From assembly GCA_016711485.1 (NCBI GenBank), contig JADJSX010000006.1, positions 606,001 through 670,000 of the forward strand: a stretch of 64,000 bases of DNA, given 5' to 3'. The stretch comes from Leptospiraceae bacterium (GTDB lineage Bacteria > Spirochaetota > Leptospiria > Leptospirales > Leptospiraceae). The position numbers were made by a program, and so were the translations under genes. A model generated the notes under the pieces. It saw only the letters and a list, made by a program, of their open reading frames with translations, was not told the DNA's origin and searched no databases. Shown one piece after another: positions 1 to 8,794 of this stretch (its first letter is position 1; every line of letters begins with the position of its first letter).

Positions 1-294
1 TCCGAAAATTATAATTCAGAAAGACTTTCCTCGTTTCATCAAATTGATATTCGAATTGATCGATTTTCAAATTATGAATGGGGTGTTGTAAATGGATATA
101 TAGAAATAATTAATTTTTATGGAAGAAGAAATAGTTCAGGTCAAACTTTTGATCCAACTAAGCCATTTTTGAAAGGAGTCAATCCTTCTCCTGTATATGA
201 TACTTTAAATTCTCCTTACGTGCAATCACCATTACCCGGTGGGCGTTTAGCATATTTACCACTCATTAATATAGGTTTAGAGGTTAGATTTTAA
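1..294 (+). CDS. Outer-membrane beta-barrel protein, TonB-dependent receptor-like (C-terminal end only)
   Basis: An open frame enters from the left edge and stops with TAA at 292-294, giving 97 codons of a C-terminus. It shows alternating polar/hydrophobic strands, a segment of the form YIEIINFYGRRN that resembles the near-terminal strand of TonB-dependent receptors, and a terminal aromatic residue (GLEVRF) as expected of a substrate of the BAM machinery. The likely place of action is the outer membrane. The plug domain and the substrate-determining part lie outside the window, so the ligand cannot be named. The next gene starts 1 base after the stop, so the two are probably co-transcribed. 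An unrelated outer-membrane barrel is the main alternative. Confidence 0.6.
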   Translation, partial: SENYNSERLSSFHQIDIRIDRFSNYEWGVVNGYIEIINFYGRRNSSGQTFDPTKPFLKGVNPSPVYDTLNSPYVQSPLPGGRLAYLPLINIGLEVRF

Positions 295-295
295 T

Positions 296-1015
296 ATGAA
301 TAAAATAAACTATTTTAGAATACTATCTACCCTTTGTATCGTCGGGTTAGAAATATTTTTTTGTTCGAATGTCGATGGTTTACAGAAAAAAAAGAAGAAT
401 AAAGAAAAAACGGATACTGTTTTTTTTATTCTCTCCCAGTATCGACAAACAGGAAATTGCTTACGAAAAGATTCATCTACCAATACAGCTTATTGCGACA
501 AACGTTCTCGAGGAATTTGTAATTCAAATGATTTAATTTTGGCAAAATCTGAAAAGTCCTTTAATGTAAGTCAAGCTAAAGATATTGTAGAAAAAATAAC
601 TAGTTGCCAATTTTCATTTTTGAACTCAGGGATTTCTTCTGATTCTATTTCTAGTCTTTCGGAAGAGGATACAATTCGGTTAAATAATGAATATATAGTA
701 GTCGAATTGTGTGAAGCTCTTGGGATTACTGCAACCTCCACTTTAATTTCAGAAACAGATTTAGTTTATTCCAATTCTCCCAAAGGTCGAATTGGAATTT
801 CAGCTGATACTTTATATAATACTCCTGATAATGTTTTAAGTCTTAGTTTAGGTTCTTTAACAAAAGCACAAGAAGCAAAGGCAGATGCTTTAAAGTGTTT
901 GAATGAAGGATTTACGCAATATGAAAAAGATTTATTTACAGAACTAAGAGTTGGAAATAAATCCAAAAATATTTCCTGTAGCACAAACGGAGGAGTTAAC
1001 CCTTGTCCGTTTTAG
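296..1015 (+). CDS. Secreted or lipid-anchored protein of unknown function
   Basis: A 239-residue protein that I do not recognise. The N-terminus has a basic start, a hydrophobic stretch over residues 8-22 and a Cys at 23 (IFFC), so it could be a spirochaetal lipoprotein, although Phe at position -1 is not a favoured lipobox residue. After a Lys-rich patch (about 31-39) the mature part carries about seven further cysteines, including a C-terminal group ending CPF, which suggests disulfides in the periplasm or at the surface. It follows the barrel-protein tail by one base and is probably its co-transcribed partner. No catalytic motif is visible. Confidence 0.65.
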   Translation: MNKINYFRILSTLCIVGLEIFFCSNVDGLQKKKKNKEKTDTVFFILSQYRQTGNCLRKDSSTNTAYCDKRSRGICNSNDLILAKSEKSFNVSQAKDIVEKITSCQFSFLNSGISSDSISSLSEEDTIRLNNEYIVVELCEALGITATSTLISETDLVYSNSPKGRIGISADTLYNTPDNVLSLSLGSLTKAQEAKADALKCLNEGFTQYEKDLFTELRVGNKSKNISCSTNGGVNPCPF

Positions 1016-1025
1016 GATTTTAAAC

Positions 1026-1874
1026 CTAGTTTACATCATTGTAAATATTGCATATATTTTTTATTTCGCATTTTTCACAAATTTCAGGAATGTATTTAGT
1101 TTTACAAATATTTAGAATCCCTAATCGGCTGAGTGGAAAATCATATAATAATGGATCATTTTGATTAAAAAGTTTGAATTGCTCCGAAATGTATTTTGCG
1201 AGAGTAAAATCAACAGTTCGTCTATTAGAAAATCCTAATATTCTTGAAAGTCTAACAATATGTACGTCAGTTGGATAAATTAAATTTTCTTTTTTTATTG
1301 ATGTATAAAATCCAAAATCAGGAAAACTATCTCTCACCATCCAACGTAGAAACATACAATAACGCTTATGGGAGGAAGAAAGTTTTCCTGAACCTATAAG
1401 AAACGTTAAACCATAACTTAGTTTATTTTTTTTAGTAAGGTGTTTTGTTATTTCTGTAAAATAGTTTTGAAAGTAAACAATATTTTCGTTTAACAGAGCA
1501 TTAGGATTTTCTGAAAAAAATAATTTTTCCAAACTGATACTATTATTTAAAATGAAGGATAAACTCTTTAAAAACAATAGAATATCTTCGGATGTTTGGA
1601 ATCTATATTTTGGAATTTTAGATTCTATATTTATAAAATTACCTTTCTTTATAAAGGTATGTGGTGATTTTCCAAATAGGTTAAATAAAATTTCTAAATG
1701 TTTTTTGATAGAAAAGACATTTCCGTAGGAGAAGAGAGCGGAAATAAAACCAATTACCTCAATATCATTTTTATTATTATAGCGGTAACAAAAATCTATT
1801 GGATCGGATTCTAAAAAAATTTTATTGTTGTATTTTGTAGCTAATTCGTCAAAAAATTTCCTCCGATTTTTCAT
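1026..1874 (-). CDS. DUF2400/TIGR02757 family protein with HhH-GPD-like Cys cluster
   Basis: A 282-residue protein that matches, in overall pattern, the TIGR02757 (DUF2400) family of uncharacterised proteins found in Leptospira, Bacteroidetes and others. The C-terminus has a four-cysteine cluster spaced C-x8-C-x2-C-x5-C (near residues 257-276). This resembles the [4Fe-4S] site of endonuclease III (C-x6-C-x2-C-x5-C), and the preceding helical region fits a helix-hairpin-helix DNA glycosylase fold. A DNA-binding or repair role is an inference. The start overlaps the stop of mvaB by 4 bases, so the gene is translationally coupled as the last member of the pnuC-nadR-mvaB operon. Confidence 0.75.
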   Translation of the reverse strand: MKNRRKFFDELATKYNNKIFLESDPIDFCYRYNNKNDIEVIGFISALFSYGNVFSIKKHLEILFNLFGKSPHTFIKKGNFINIESKIPKYRFQTSEDILLFLKSLSFILNNSISLEKLFFSENPNALLNENIVYFQNYFTEITKHLTKKNKLSYGLTFLIGSGKLSSSHKRYCMFLRWMVRDSFPDFGFYTSIKKENLIYPTDVHIVRLSRILGFSNRRTVDFTLAKYISEQFKLFNQNDPLLYDFPLSRLGILNICKTKYIPEICEKCEIKNICNIYNDVN

Positions 1875-2776
1875 AATTCCAGTGTTTTCTTTTTTGCTAT
1901 ATATGTTTTAGATAATAGAGATTTTTTAAGTGATTTCTCCATGAAATTGGATGCCTTTACGAGCAAATCTAAATTAACCTCTGTTTCGAATCCTAAATTC
2001 TCTAACAAATAAATCAAATCTTCTGTAGCTAAATTCCCACTTGCTCCGTTTGCGTAAGGGCAACCACCCAATCCACCTGCACTAGAGTCAAATGATCGTA
2101 ATCCCATCTCAATGCTTTTTGCTACATTGGCTACTGCCATTCCAAAAGTATCATGAAAGTGTCCGGCAAAAAAAGAGATTTTAGTGTTTTTGAACAAGAC
2201 AGTTAGTAATCGCTCTACATCTAGCGGAACTGCAACACCAATCGTTTCTCCAAGAGAAATTTCATAAACTCCTAAATCTAACATTCTATTTACTATTGAA
2301 TTTACTTTATCGGGAGAAATTTTTCCTTCGTAAGGGCAACTAATTACAGTTGAAATATAACCTCTTATTTTTACCCCGTCTTTATATGCTCTAGTGGCTA
2401 ATTCCGCGAAACCTTGGATTGATTCTTCGATTGTACGATTTATATTTTTTTTTGTAAATGTTTCGGAAGCGGCACCAAATATGGCTACTTCTTTATATCC
2501 AGCCTTTAGTGCCAACTCATATCCTTTTAAATTAGGGGTTAAAGCAGAGTATGCGATTGGACTTGATTGAATATTTAATTGATTTGAAAGTTCAATTGCA
2601 TCAGATAATTGTGGAATTTTATCAGCTCGAACAAAAGAAGTCGCTTCAATATGTTTTAATCCGGCATCCACTAGCAAATTTATAAATTGGATTTTCTCTT
2701 GTGTTGGTATGATGACTGTTTCATTTTGTAGTCCGTCACGTGGTCCTACTTCGGTAATTTTGATTTTTTCTTTCAT
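1871..2776 (-). CDS. mvaB: Hydroxymethylglutaryl-CoA lyase
   Basis: A 301-residue enzyme of the usual length. It cleaves HMG-CoA to acetoacetate and acetyl-CoA, the last step of leucine degradation, in the cytosol. The N-terminus carries the TIM-barrel signature EVGPRDGLQNE with the metal-binding Asp and catalytic Arg. The C-terminal half has the lyase signature GGLGGCPYANGASGN, whose Cys lies on the catalytic loop, preceded by the metal-binding His pair in GHFHDTFG. The gene overlaps nadR upstream and the DUF2400-like gene downstream by 4 bases each. The related re-citrate/isopropylmalate synthases lack the GCPYA loop, so the call is firm. The other leucine catabolism genes are not in the window. 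Confidence 0.95.
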   Translation of the reverse strand: MKEKIKITEVGPRDGLQNETVIIPTQEKIQFINLLVDAGLKHIEATSFVRADKIPQLSDAIELSNQLNIQSSPIAYSALTPNLKGYELALKAGYKEVAIFGAASETFTKKNINRTIEESIQGFAELATRAYKDGVKIRGYISTVISCPYEGKISPDKVNSIVNRMLDLGVYEISLGETIGVAVPLDVERLLTVLFKNTKISFFAGHFHDTFGMAVANVAKSIEMGLRSFDSSAGGLGGCPYANGASGNLATEDLIYLLENLGFETEVNLDLLVKASNFMEKSLKKSLLSKTYIAKKKTLEL

Positions 2777-3765
2777 AGTTCTTCCATTAGGATTTCTTTT
2801 TTAATGATTTCTACTGATTTTTGGAAACGTTCTTCAAAATTTCCAGTAATTAGTTTATACGGGCGTTTAGTTTTTTCCAATTCTGATTGAAATAAATTAA
2901 ACATTTCCTCTTTTCTATCTCCGCGATCTCGCAGTCTGTCTGCTACCCATGGAATATCTATGTAGGTGAGTAAATGAAGAGAATACTCTCTAGTATACGC
3001 TTCTTTAATTATCCAGTCTGGACATGTATTATAATAATGTTCACTGTATACTTTTGTAACAAGTAAGTCTGTATCACAAAATAAAATTTTATTTGAAGAA
3101 TTAATAGCTTCCATCTCCAGTTGAATTTGTCCTTTAGCGATAAATGGAATATCAGAAAGTTCGACCGGAGTTAGTTTTTTTTCTAAGTATTCTCTTGCAT
3201 ACTCAGGTATCCAAATTGTATTAAAATAATTTGCTAATTTTTTTGATAAGGTTGTTTTGCCTGTAGATTCAGGGCCATACAATACAATCTTTTGCACAAA
3301 ATACGGCTTAGCCGCATTTGAAATTAAATCCCAATTTCGCATAGGATTCTTTCTGATCTGAGAGCCAGAAATGGGAAATGTTTTTCTTTCTAAGTCTATG
3401 CAAACATGTTTTGCATTTAAGTATTGAGCTAATTCTTCTCCATAGATTTCGGATGAGAAAACAATATCAATTTTTTGAGGGATAAATTTTCGTATACTTG
3501 ATATCCATATATTCCAAAAATCAGGATGTTCTTCTGGATATTGAGGATTCTCGTCCGTTAAATGATGAATCTCTATATTTGGGAACGTTTTTTTTAGCCA
3601 AGTGTATCGAATGTCGCCAGAAATACTTTCACTTTTTAAACTGCCAATGATTACAATTAATTTATCAACTTGTTTGTTTGCCGATTCGATTAAATGAATA
3701 TGCCCTCTGTGAAGCGGATAAAATTTCCCAAGAACAAATCCTAGTTTGCCAATTTTTTTTTCCAT
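2773..3765 (-). CDS. nadR: Bifunctional NMN adenylyltransferase / ribosylnicotinamide kinase
   Basis: A 330-residue two-domain enzyme of NAD salvage. The N-terminal nucleotidyltransferase domain has GKFYPLHRGH (HxGH motif) and a later SGSQIR motif corresponding to the ISSTxxR-type site. The C-terminal kinase domain starts near residue 160 with the P-loop GPESTGKT. It phosphorylates nicotinamide riboside and joins NMN to AMP. The N-terminal HTH repressor domain of enterobacterial NadR is absent, so this form is enzymatic only. The gene overlaps pnuC by 25 bases, pairing the enzyme with the transporter that delivers its substrate. Confidence 0.93.
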   Translation of the reverse strand: MEKKIGKLGFVLGKFYPLHRGHIHLIESANKQVDKLIVIIGSLKSESISGDIRYTWLKKTFPNIEIHHLTDENPQYPEEHPDFWNIWISSIRKFIPQKIDIVFSSEIYGEELAQYLNAKHVCIDLERKTFPISGSQIRKNPMRNWDLISNAAKPYFVQKIVLYGPESTGKTTLSKKLANYFNTIWIPEYAREYLEKKLTPVELSDIPFIAKGQIQLEMEAINSSNKILFCDTDLLVTKVYSEHYYNTCPDWIIKEAYTREYSLHLLTYIDIPWVADRLRDRGDRKEEMFNLFQSELEKTKRPYKLITGNFEERFQKSVEIIKKEILMEEL

Positions 3766-4340
3766 GATATATAACCAGTTGTTGCAAGAATTGACAAAAG
3801 AAAATAAAAAAATCCGATTTTGTATAACCCAGTTTGTATAAATAGGAAAACGGAAATAATATCAATTAGAACCCAAATAATCCAATTTTCTATAATCTTT
3901 TTCGCTAGAAAATATTGAGCTGTAAAACTGAGAGCAGTAATCAATGAGTCTAAGGTGGTAAAATTTTCCTTTTCAGAAAAAAAACGAATTCCAAAAGCAA
4001 TTATTATGGCAGTTAGAATAGTAACAGGAATTGATACAAGGATTTCCTTTCCGTTTATATTCTTAATGGATATACTTTTATTATTCTCTTTCCCATAAAG
4101 CCATTGATACCAACCATATAGAATTAGGATAAAAAAGAATGACTGTAAAATCATTTGTCCATAAATTGCAGATTTGAAAAATATCCAACCGAAAAGAATT
4201 ACATTGAGAATTCCGAATGGCCAACACCAAATATTTTCCTTTACTGTAAGCCCAACACTGATTAGCCCAAAAAATACTCCGATCGTTTCTAAATTTTGCA
4301 TTTCTTGCCAAAGCGTTTGGTAAAGATCATCCATAGTCAC
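3741..4340 (-). CDS. pnuC: Nicotinamide riboside transporter, PnuC family
   Basis: A 199-residue inner-membrane protein with about seven hydrophobic helices. It has the PnuC pattern: an N-terminal segment followed by a short helix with ENIWCWPFGILN, then W-rich helices (YGWYQWLYG) and a C-terminal part with NWIIWVLIDIISVFLF and TGYISWKK. PnuC carries nicotinamide riboside by facilitated diffusion and trapping depends on phosphorylation by NadR. The nadR gene overlaps its 3' end, which supports riboside rather than thiamine (PnuT) as the substrate. It is the first gene of the minus-strand operon, with its promoter expected in the 118-base divergent gap before the adenylate cyclase gene. Confidence 0.92.
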   Translation of the reverse strand: MTMDDLYQTLWQEMQNLETIGVFFGLISVGLTVKENIWCWPFGILNVILFGWIFFKSAIYGQMILQSFFFILILYGWYQWLYGKENNKSISIKNINGKEILVSIPVTILTAIIIAFGIRFFSEKENFTTLDSLITALSFTAQYFLAKKIIENWIIWVLIDIISVFLFIQTGLYKIGFFYFLLSILATTGYISWKKKLAN

Positions 4341-4458
4341 TCCTTAATTGACTCATGGGATTATTTGTAAAGATTTCTTTTATAAATTTTTATTTAAATT
4401 GTAAAACAGATATTTATTTCTTTGCCTAATTGATTTATCCGTTAATACTGCTTTTACT

Positions 4459-6321
4459 ATGAGTTACTTCAGATTCTTTTCCATTTTGGTTTTTTTATTA
4501 CTAAATTGCAAACCAATGGATTTTCACCAAACAAAATACATAAAAGGGGAGTATCACTTTATACAATTGGAAGACCTATCTGAAGAAGTACCTTCATCCT
4601 GTAACCAATTTCCGTTAAAAATCAATATTCCATCGTCAATGGGAAATTATTCAGAATACAAAAAATTTACACATTACGCCTATTGTATTCCTTTTCAAAT
4701 TAATTTGGAGTCCAAAGTGGATTGGGGATTATTTCTTGGATTTATAGACAATGAACACGAAATTTATCTGAATGGAAATTTAATTTCTTCGACGGAAGAA
4801 GAAGTAAATCGAGGTAATATTTTACTATATGAGCATCCAATTATTTTACATATTGCGAAACTTGGTTTAAAAGAAAATAATATCTTAATAGTCAAAGTAA
4901 AGAAATTTAATGTAATTTCTGATGAAGGTGGGGGAATTTATGCTGGAATTATTAAATTAGATGATTACCAGAGAATTGTATCCGAAAATAGTATTTCAAA
5001 GGCATATGGTTTAGGGAAAGATGTTTTATTTCTATCTACATCTATACTTTTTTTTATACTGTATCTATCCAGAAAGGCTAACAAAGAATATCTGTGGTTT
5101 GCATTTTTCCTAATTGTAATCACAATTTATGAATTTTGTAGACTTGAATTAAAAAAGGATTTGGGAATAAACCTAATTATCCTTAAATATATTGAATATC
5201 TTGTGCTTTGTTTGGTGTTACCAATATTTTCTTTTTTTCTAATTGCAATTTTAAATAAAGAAAAATATTATCTCGCCACGATAGGTATTCTTTTGGGTGG
5301 AATGACGTTCTTTTTTATATTTATATTTTCTAGAGATATTTATACGGTCGAAGTGATAAATACAAGATATCATATTCCATTTATGCTTTTCACTTGTATT
5401 TTTTTGTTTATTGTAACTGTCAGAGAATTAATAAAAAATAATACTCGCGTACGCCTAGTTTTTATCACTTGTTTTATTCCATTTTCCCTTACATTCTTCG
5501 ATATATTGAATAAAAAGTATCAATTTTTTCCTGCATTAGCAAATATACAAATCAGTAGTGACTCTATTTTTATATTGGTTTTATCAATGACTGTTTATGC
5601 GTCTTATAGTTATTATTCGATACAAAAAAAATTAGACAATACAATGCATAAAGAAGAAATTCTTAGAAAAACATTTCAGATGTATGTTCCTCCGAAAGAT
5701 ATTGAAAAAATTCTAAGTAATTTTAATGCGAATGAGGAATTATTAAATATAGGAGAATTATCGGAAAAGATTATTCTATTTTGTGATATTCGAAATTTTA
5801 CAGACATGTCAGAAAAATTAAATCCAAATCAAACTGTAAATTTTTTAAATTCTTATTTCAAAACATTTAATCGGATTATTATTGAAAATGGAGGAGTAAT
5901 CGATAAACTTATTGGAGATTGTATTATGGCTAGGTTTGATAGCGGAAAAGAATTTGAAGCGATTAAATGTTCATTGGAAATGGTGCAAGCACTCATTCCA
6001 TTTAATCGAGCTAGAAGAAAAATGGCGAGTGGTCAAATTTCCCACGGCATAGGAATTTCAATTGGGAAAGTGATTGTCGGAAATATTGGATCTATAAATA
6101 AAATGGATTACACTGTGATTGGAGATACTGTTAATATAGCCTCTCGATTAGAAAGTCTAACTAAATTTTATAATGTAGCAATTATAGTGACGGAAGTTAT
6201 GCAGCTTAGATTAAAAGAGCGAATTATTTTTCGAGAAATTGATACAATACAAATCAAAGGAAAACGCAAAGTGACCAAAATTTACGAACCCTTAGGAATA
6301 ATTTCTTCGCCTTTTCAATAA
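4459..6321 (+). CDS. Membrane adenylate/guanylate cyclase (class III) with 7TM-DISM-like sensor
   Basis: A 620-residue protein. The start has a signal sequence with a good spirochaetal lipobox (LLLNC, Cys17). An extracytoplasmic region (about 20-185) has a beta-rich jelly-roll look like the 7TMR-DISM extracellular domain. Seven hydrophobic helices span about 188-385, a linker follows, and the class III cyclase catalytic domain occupies about 436-612. Catalytic features are visible: metal-binding Asp443 (FCDIRNFT) and Asp487 (GDCIM), substrate-selecting Lys548 and Asp556/Thr557 (KMDYTVIGDT), and transition-state Asn559 and Arg563. Lys plus Asp/Thr favours ATP, so cAMP is the likely product. 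The gene lies 41 bases upstream of a response regulator. Confidence 0.88.
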   Translation: MSYFRFFSILVFLLLNCKPMDFHQTKYIKGEYHFIQLEDLSEEVPSSCNQFPLKINIPSSMGNYSEYKKFTHYAYCIPFQINLESKVDWGLFLGFIDNEHEIYLNGNLISSTEEEVNRGNILLYEHPIILHIAKLGLKENNILIVKVKKFNVISDEGGGIYAGIIKLDDYQRIVSENSISKAYGLGKDVLFLSTSILFFILYLSRKANKEYLWFAFFLIVITIYEFCRLELKKDLGINLIILKYIEYLVLCLVLPIFSFFLIAILNKEKYYLATIGILLGGMTFFFIFIFSRDIYTVEVINTRYHIPFMLFTCIFLFIVTVRELIKNNTRVRLVFITCFIPFSLTFFDILNKKYQFFPALANIQISSDSIFILVLSMTVYASYSYYSIQKKLDNTMHKEEILRKTFQMYVPPKDIEKILSNFNANEELLNIGELSEKIILFCDIRNFTDMSEKLNPNQTVNFLNSYFKTFNRIIIENGGVIDKLIGDCIMARFDSGKEFEAIKCSLEMVQALIPFNRARRKMASGQISHGIGISIGKVIVGNIGSINKMDYTVIGDTVNIASRLESLTKFYNVAIIVTEVMQLRLKERIIFREIDTIQIKGKRKVTKIYEPLGIISSPFQ

Positions 6322-6362
6322 AGTATTTGATAAAATATCATAATATCGGAAAAAAGAACATA

Positions 6363-7658
6363 ATGAAAATTCGTAACCCAAGTGTATTAGTTGTAGATGA
6401 TGATAAATATTTATTAGAAGTATTTAAAATTTCTTTAGAAGTTTTAGATTTTGAAATTGATGCCATTTCGGATTCTGGAAAGGCGTTAAGCCTTATATCC
6501 GAAAAGGATTATGACTTAGTATTTCTCGATTTAAAAATGCAACCTATAGACGGAATGCAGATTTTAAAAGAAATTAAAAAATTAAAACCTGAAACAACTG
6601 TTATTATTATATCAGGAAATAGTGGCCTTGACGATGCATTGAAGGCTGTAGATTTAGGGGCATATCATATTTTACAAAAACCGGTTCAAATCAAAGAACT
6701 ACAATTTTTCGCAAAAAAAGCTTGGGAATACCACGCAATTAAATCTGAACTAAAAGAATTACGAGAAACAGCTTTTTCCAATAAAAAAGGAAATTATATT
6801 TCTCAGAATTCTAACGTATTAGCAAATGTGGAAACAGCACTTAATATGGCAGATAGTAATATCAATCTATTGATATTAGGCGAAAGCGGCACTGGTAAAA
6901 AATTTATAGCTGAATTAGTTCATCAGAAAAGTGCAAGAGCAAACAAACCATTTGTAGTAGTTAACTGCAGTGTACCAGAGAATTTACTGGAACAAGAACT
7001 TTTTGGTTTAAAAAGTGGACAACAAGGAATGGAAATTCCTATTACCGGTAAATTAGAAGAAGCCGCTGGTGGAACTTTGGTTTTGGATGAAATTGGCGAG
7101 CTGTCTCACGCCATTCAATCAAGACTTTTTTCAGTATTACAATCCAAAGATTCTAAAGATGATATTCGGTTTATTTCTACCACTAGTATAAATATTGAAG
7201 AAACTCTAAAAGAAAAAATATTCAGAGAGGATTTATTTTATCGTTTAAATGAAGTGCGAATTACTATAAATTCTCTTAGAGAAAGACCTGAAGATATAGA
7301 ATTATTATTTCATCATTTTATTTCTCAATACCAAAAAGGTAGAAATATGAGATTATCCGCTGATGCATTTAATTTACTTAAATTATATCGATGGCCAGGA
7401 AATATTTTGGAATTTAAAAATGTAATTCACAGAGCTTCTCTTTTAACTAAATCAGACGTAATAGAGCCAATTCATCTTCCGGAAGAAATTCAATTTAGAA
7501 ATCGAAAAGATGATAATGATTTAATTACTTTAGAAGAAGTTGAGTTAATCCATATTAAAAAAGTTTTAAATCGCACAACTGATTACAAAGTTGCGGCAAA
7601 AATTTTGGGAATAGATGCGGCAACTCTTTGGAGAAAAAGAAAAAAATACAAAATCTAA
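6363..7658 (+). CDS. NtrC-like response regulator lacking the GAFTGA motif
   Basis: The protein is 431 residues from the ATG at 6363, chosen because the receiver begins directly after it (VLVVDDD); an in-frame ATG at 6327 would add 12 residues without clear homology. Domains in order: a receiver with acidic pocket and phospho-acceptor Asp56 (LVFLDLKM); an AAA+ domain with Walker A GESGTGKK and Walker B GTLVLDEIGE; and a C-terminal Fis-type HTH (AAKILGIDAATLWRKRKKY). Between ELFG and the GKLEEAAGG segment, where sigma-54 activators carry GAFTGA, the sequence reads GQQGME. Contact with sigma-54 is therefore doubtful, and it may act through another sigma factor as TyrR- or HupR-type relatives do. 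No histidine kinase is adjacent. Confidence 0.85.
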   Translation: MKIRNPSVLVVDDDKYLLEVFKISLEVLDFEIDAISDSGKALSLISEKDYDLVFLDLKMQPIDGMQILKEIKKLKPETTVIIISGNSGLDDALKAVDLGAYHILQKPVQIKELQFFAKKAWEYHAIKSELKELRETAFSNKKGNYISQNSNVLANVETALNMADSNINLLILGESGTGKKFIAELVHQKSARANKPFVVVNCSVPENLLEQELFGLKSGQQGMEIPITGKLEEAAGGTLVLDEIGELSHAIQSRLFSVLQSKDSKDDIRFISTTSINIEETLKEKIFREDLFYRLNEVRITINSLRERPEDIELLFHHFISQYQKGRNMRLSADAFNLLKLYRWPGNILEFKNVIHRASLLTKSDVIEPIHLPEEIQFRNRKDDNDLITLEEVELIHIKKVLNRTTDYKVAAKILGIDAATLWRKRKKYKI

Positions 7659-7675
7659 AGTAGTGGTAGAGTAGA

Positions 7676-8041
7676 TTAATCAAAAACAATTTGATGACTA
7701 CTTCCGCCACTACCACTACCACCACCGCTACTTCCACCGGAGCTACCGCTGCCGGAGTTGCTACTTGAGCTGCTTCGGCTACCGGAACCTGAACTTCTAT
7801 TAGACGATCTAGAACTTCCACCGCGACCTCTACAATCAGAGTTACAAGATACTGCATACGCTTCGCAACCCAAAAAATAAATTCCAGGAGAGTCTGCTGC
7901 ATATATGGCAATATAACAAAGATTTTGTTTTTCTTCGCATTTTCTTGTACAATAAGTTAAATGACTTTCTGGTAAATTTGTACATCCACCAAAAGTAAAA
8001 ATACAAATCAAACCGGCAAAAATTAGTAATCGTTTTATCAT
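7676..8041 (-). CDS. Small Cys-containing lipoprotein with Ser/Gly-rich tail
   Basis: A protein of 121 residues from the ATG at 8041, which has an AAAGGAAAC ribosome binding site; a longer frame begins at 8071. A hydrophobic signal ends in a lipobox-like FGGC. The mature N-terminal half has seven further cysteines in about 50 residues (for example CTRKCEEKQNLC and CNSDC), suggesting a small disulfide-bonded head. The last 50 residues are almost only Ser and Gly with some Arg and Asn, a flexible low-complexity tail. The likely place is the cell envelope. It converges on the response regulator gene with 17 bases between the stops. Its function is unknown. Confidence 0.65.
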   Translation of the reverse strand: MIKRLLIFAGLICIFTFGGCTNLPESHLTYCTRKCEEKQNLCYIAIYAADSPGIYFLGCEAYAVSCNSDCRGRGGSSRSSNRSSGSGSRSSSSSNSGSGSSGGSSGGGSGSGGSSHQIVFD

Positions 8042-8184
8042 TTCTAGTTTCCTTTTTTTAATTGTAGTCATTTATTTCCAGTTTGTATATAGGTAATAAT
8101 AGAATAGAAGGGAACTACCTAAAGAGCGATAATTGTTATAGGTTAGTTCACCTATTAAACTAAAAAAAATTAGGGAAGTTACGA

Positions 8185-8712
8185 ATGAAATTTTTATTAC
8201 AACAAGAAAAGAGATTTTACTTTTTTGCGTTCTATATTTTTTTTATGATATTTTGGATATTAGAGGATATTCTTTCTCTATTTTTAAATGCACATTGGCT
8301 TCATTATTCGCAGACCTATTTTACTTTTATGGAAACTCTCATTGCAATTTTTTCGATAATCGGTATTTATTTTTTATTTAAAGAAGTAAAAGAAAAAAAA
8401 CAGGATATACATTCAGCTAAAGAGGTAATTGAAAATTTAAAATCTAAAAATCAAAAGTTAAATGAAATAAATGTAAATTTTTGGAATTCTATTCAAGACC
8501 AATTTAAAGCATGGAGTTTAACGGAAGCAGAAAAGGAAATTGCGATTTTACTTTTACGAGGATTGTCAAATCAACAAGTTGCTGCCATAAGAGGAAAAAG
8601 TTTAAAAACAGTAGAAAATCAAGCCTTCTCAATCTATCAAAAATCAGGGACTACAGGTAAATTAGAGTTTATCGCCTATTTTATTTCTCCTTTGTTACCT
8701 GAAGAGGATTAG
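8185..8712 (+). CDS. Membrane-anchored LuxR-type HTH regulator
   Basis: A 175-residue protein. Two hydrophobic helices (about residues 12-32 and 47-66) are separated by a short loop. A charged coiled-coil-like segment follows (about 68-97), then a LuxR/GerE-type helix-turn-helix near 110-165 with the sequence LTEAEKEIAILLLRGLSNQQVA and the recognition-helix region KSLKTVENQAFSIYQKSG. This suggests a DNA-binding domain tethered to the inner membrane, so a membrane or envelope signal may control it. It has no receiver or autoinducer domain. The start is preceded by AGGGAAG. The promoter lies in the 113-base gap shared with the divergent lipoprotein gene. Confidence 0.8.
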   Translation: MKFLLQQEKRFYFFAFYIFFMIFWILEDILSLFLNAHWLHYSQTYFTFMETLIAIFSIIGIYFLFKEVKEKKQDIHSAKEVIENLKSKNQKLNEINVNFWNSIQDQFKAWSLTEAEKEIAILLLRGLSNQQVAAIRGKSLKTVENQAFSIYQKSGTTGKLEFIAYFISPLLPEED

Positions 8713-8794
8713 TAATATTATTCAACTTTCAGTCTATGAAATTTCTTTGACTCTATACTAGTAAATTAAAACATAGTGGTACAAAATAAATTTT

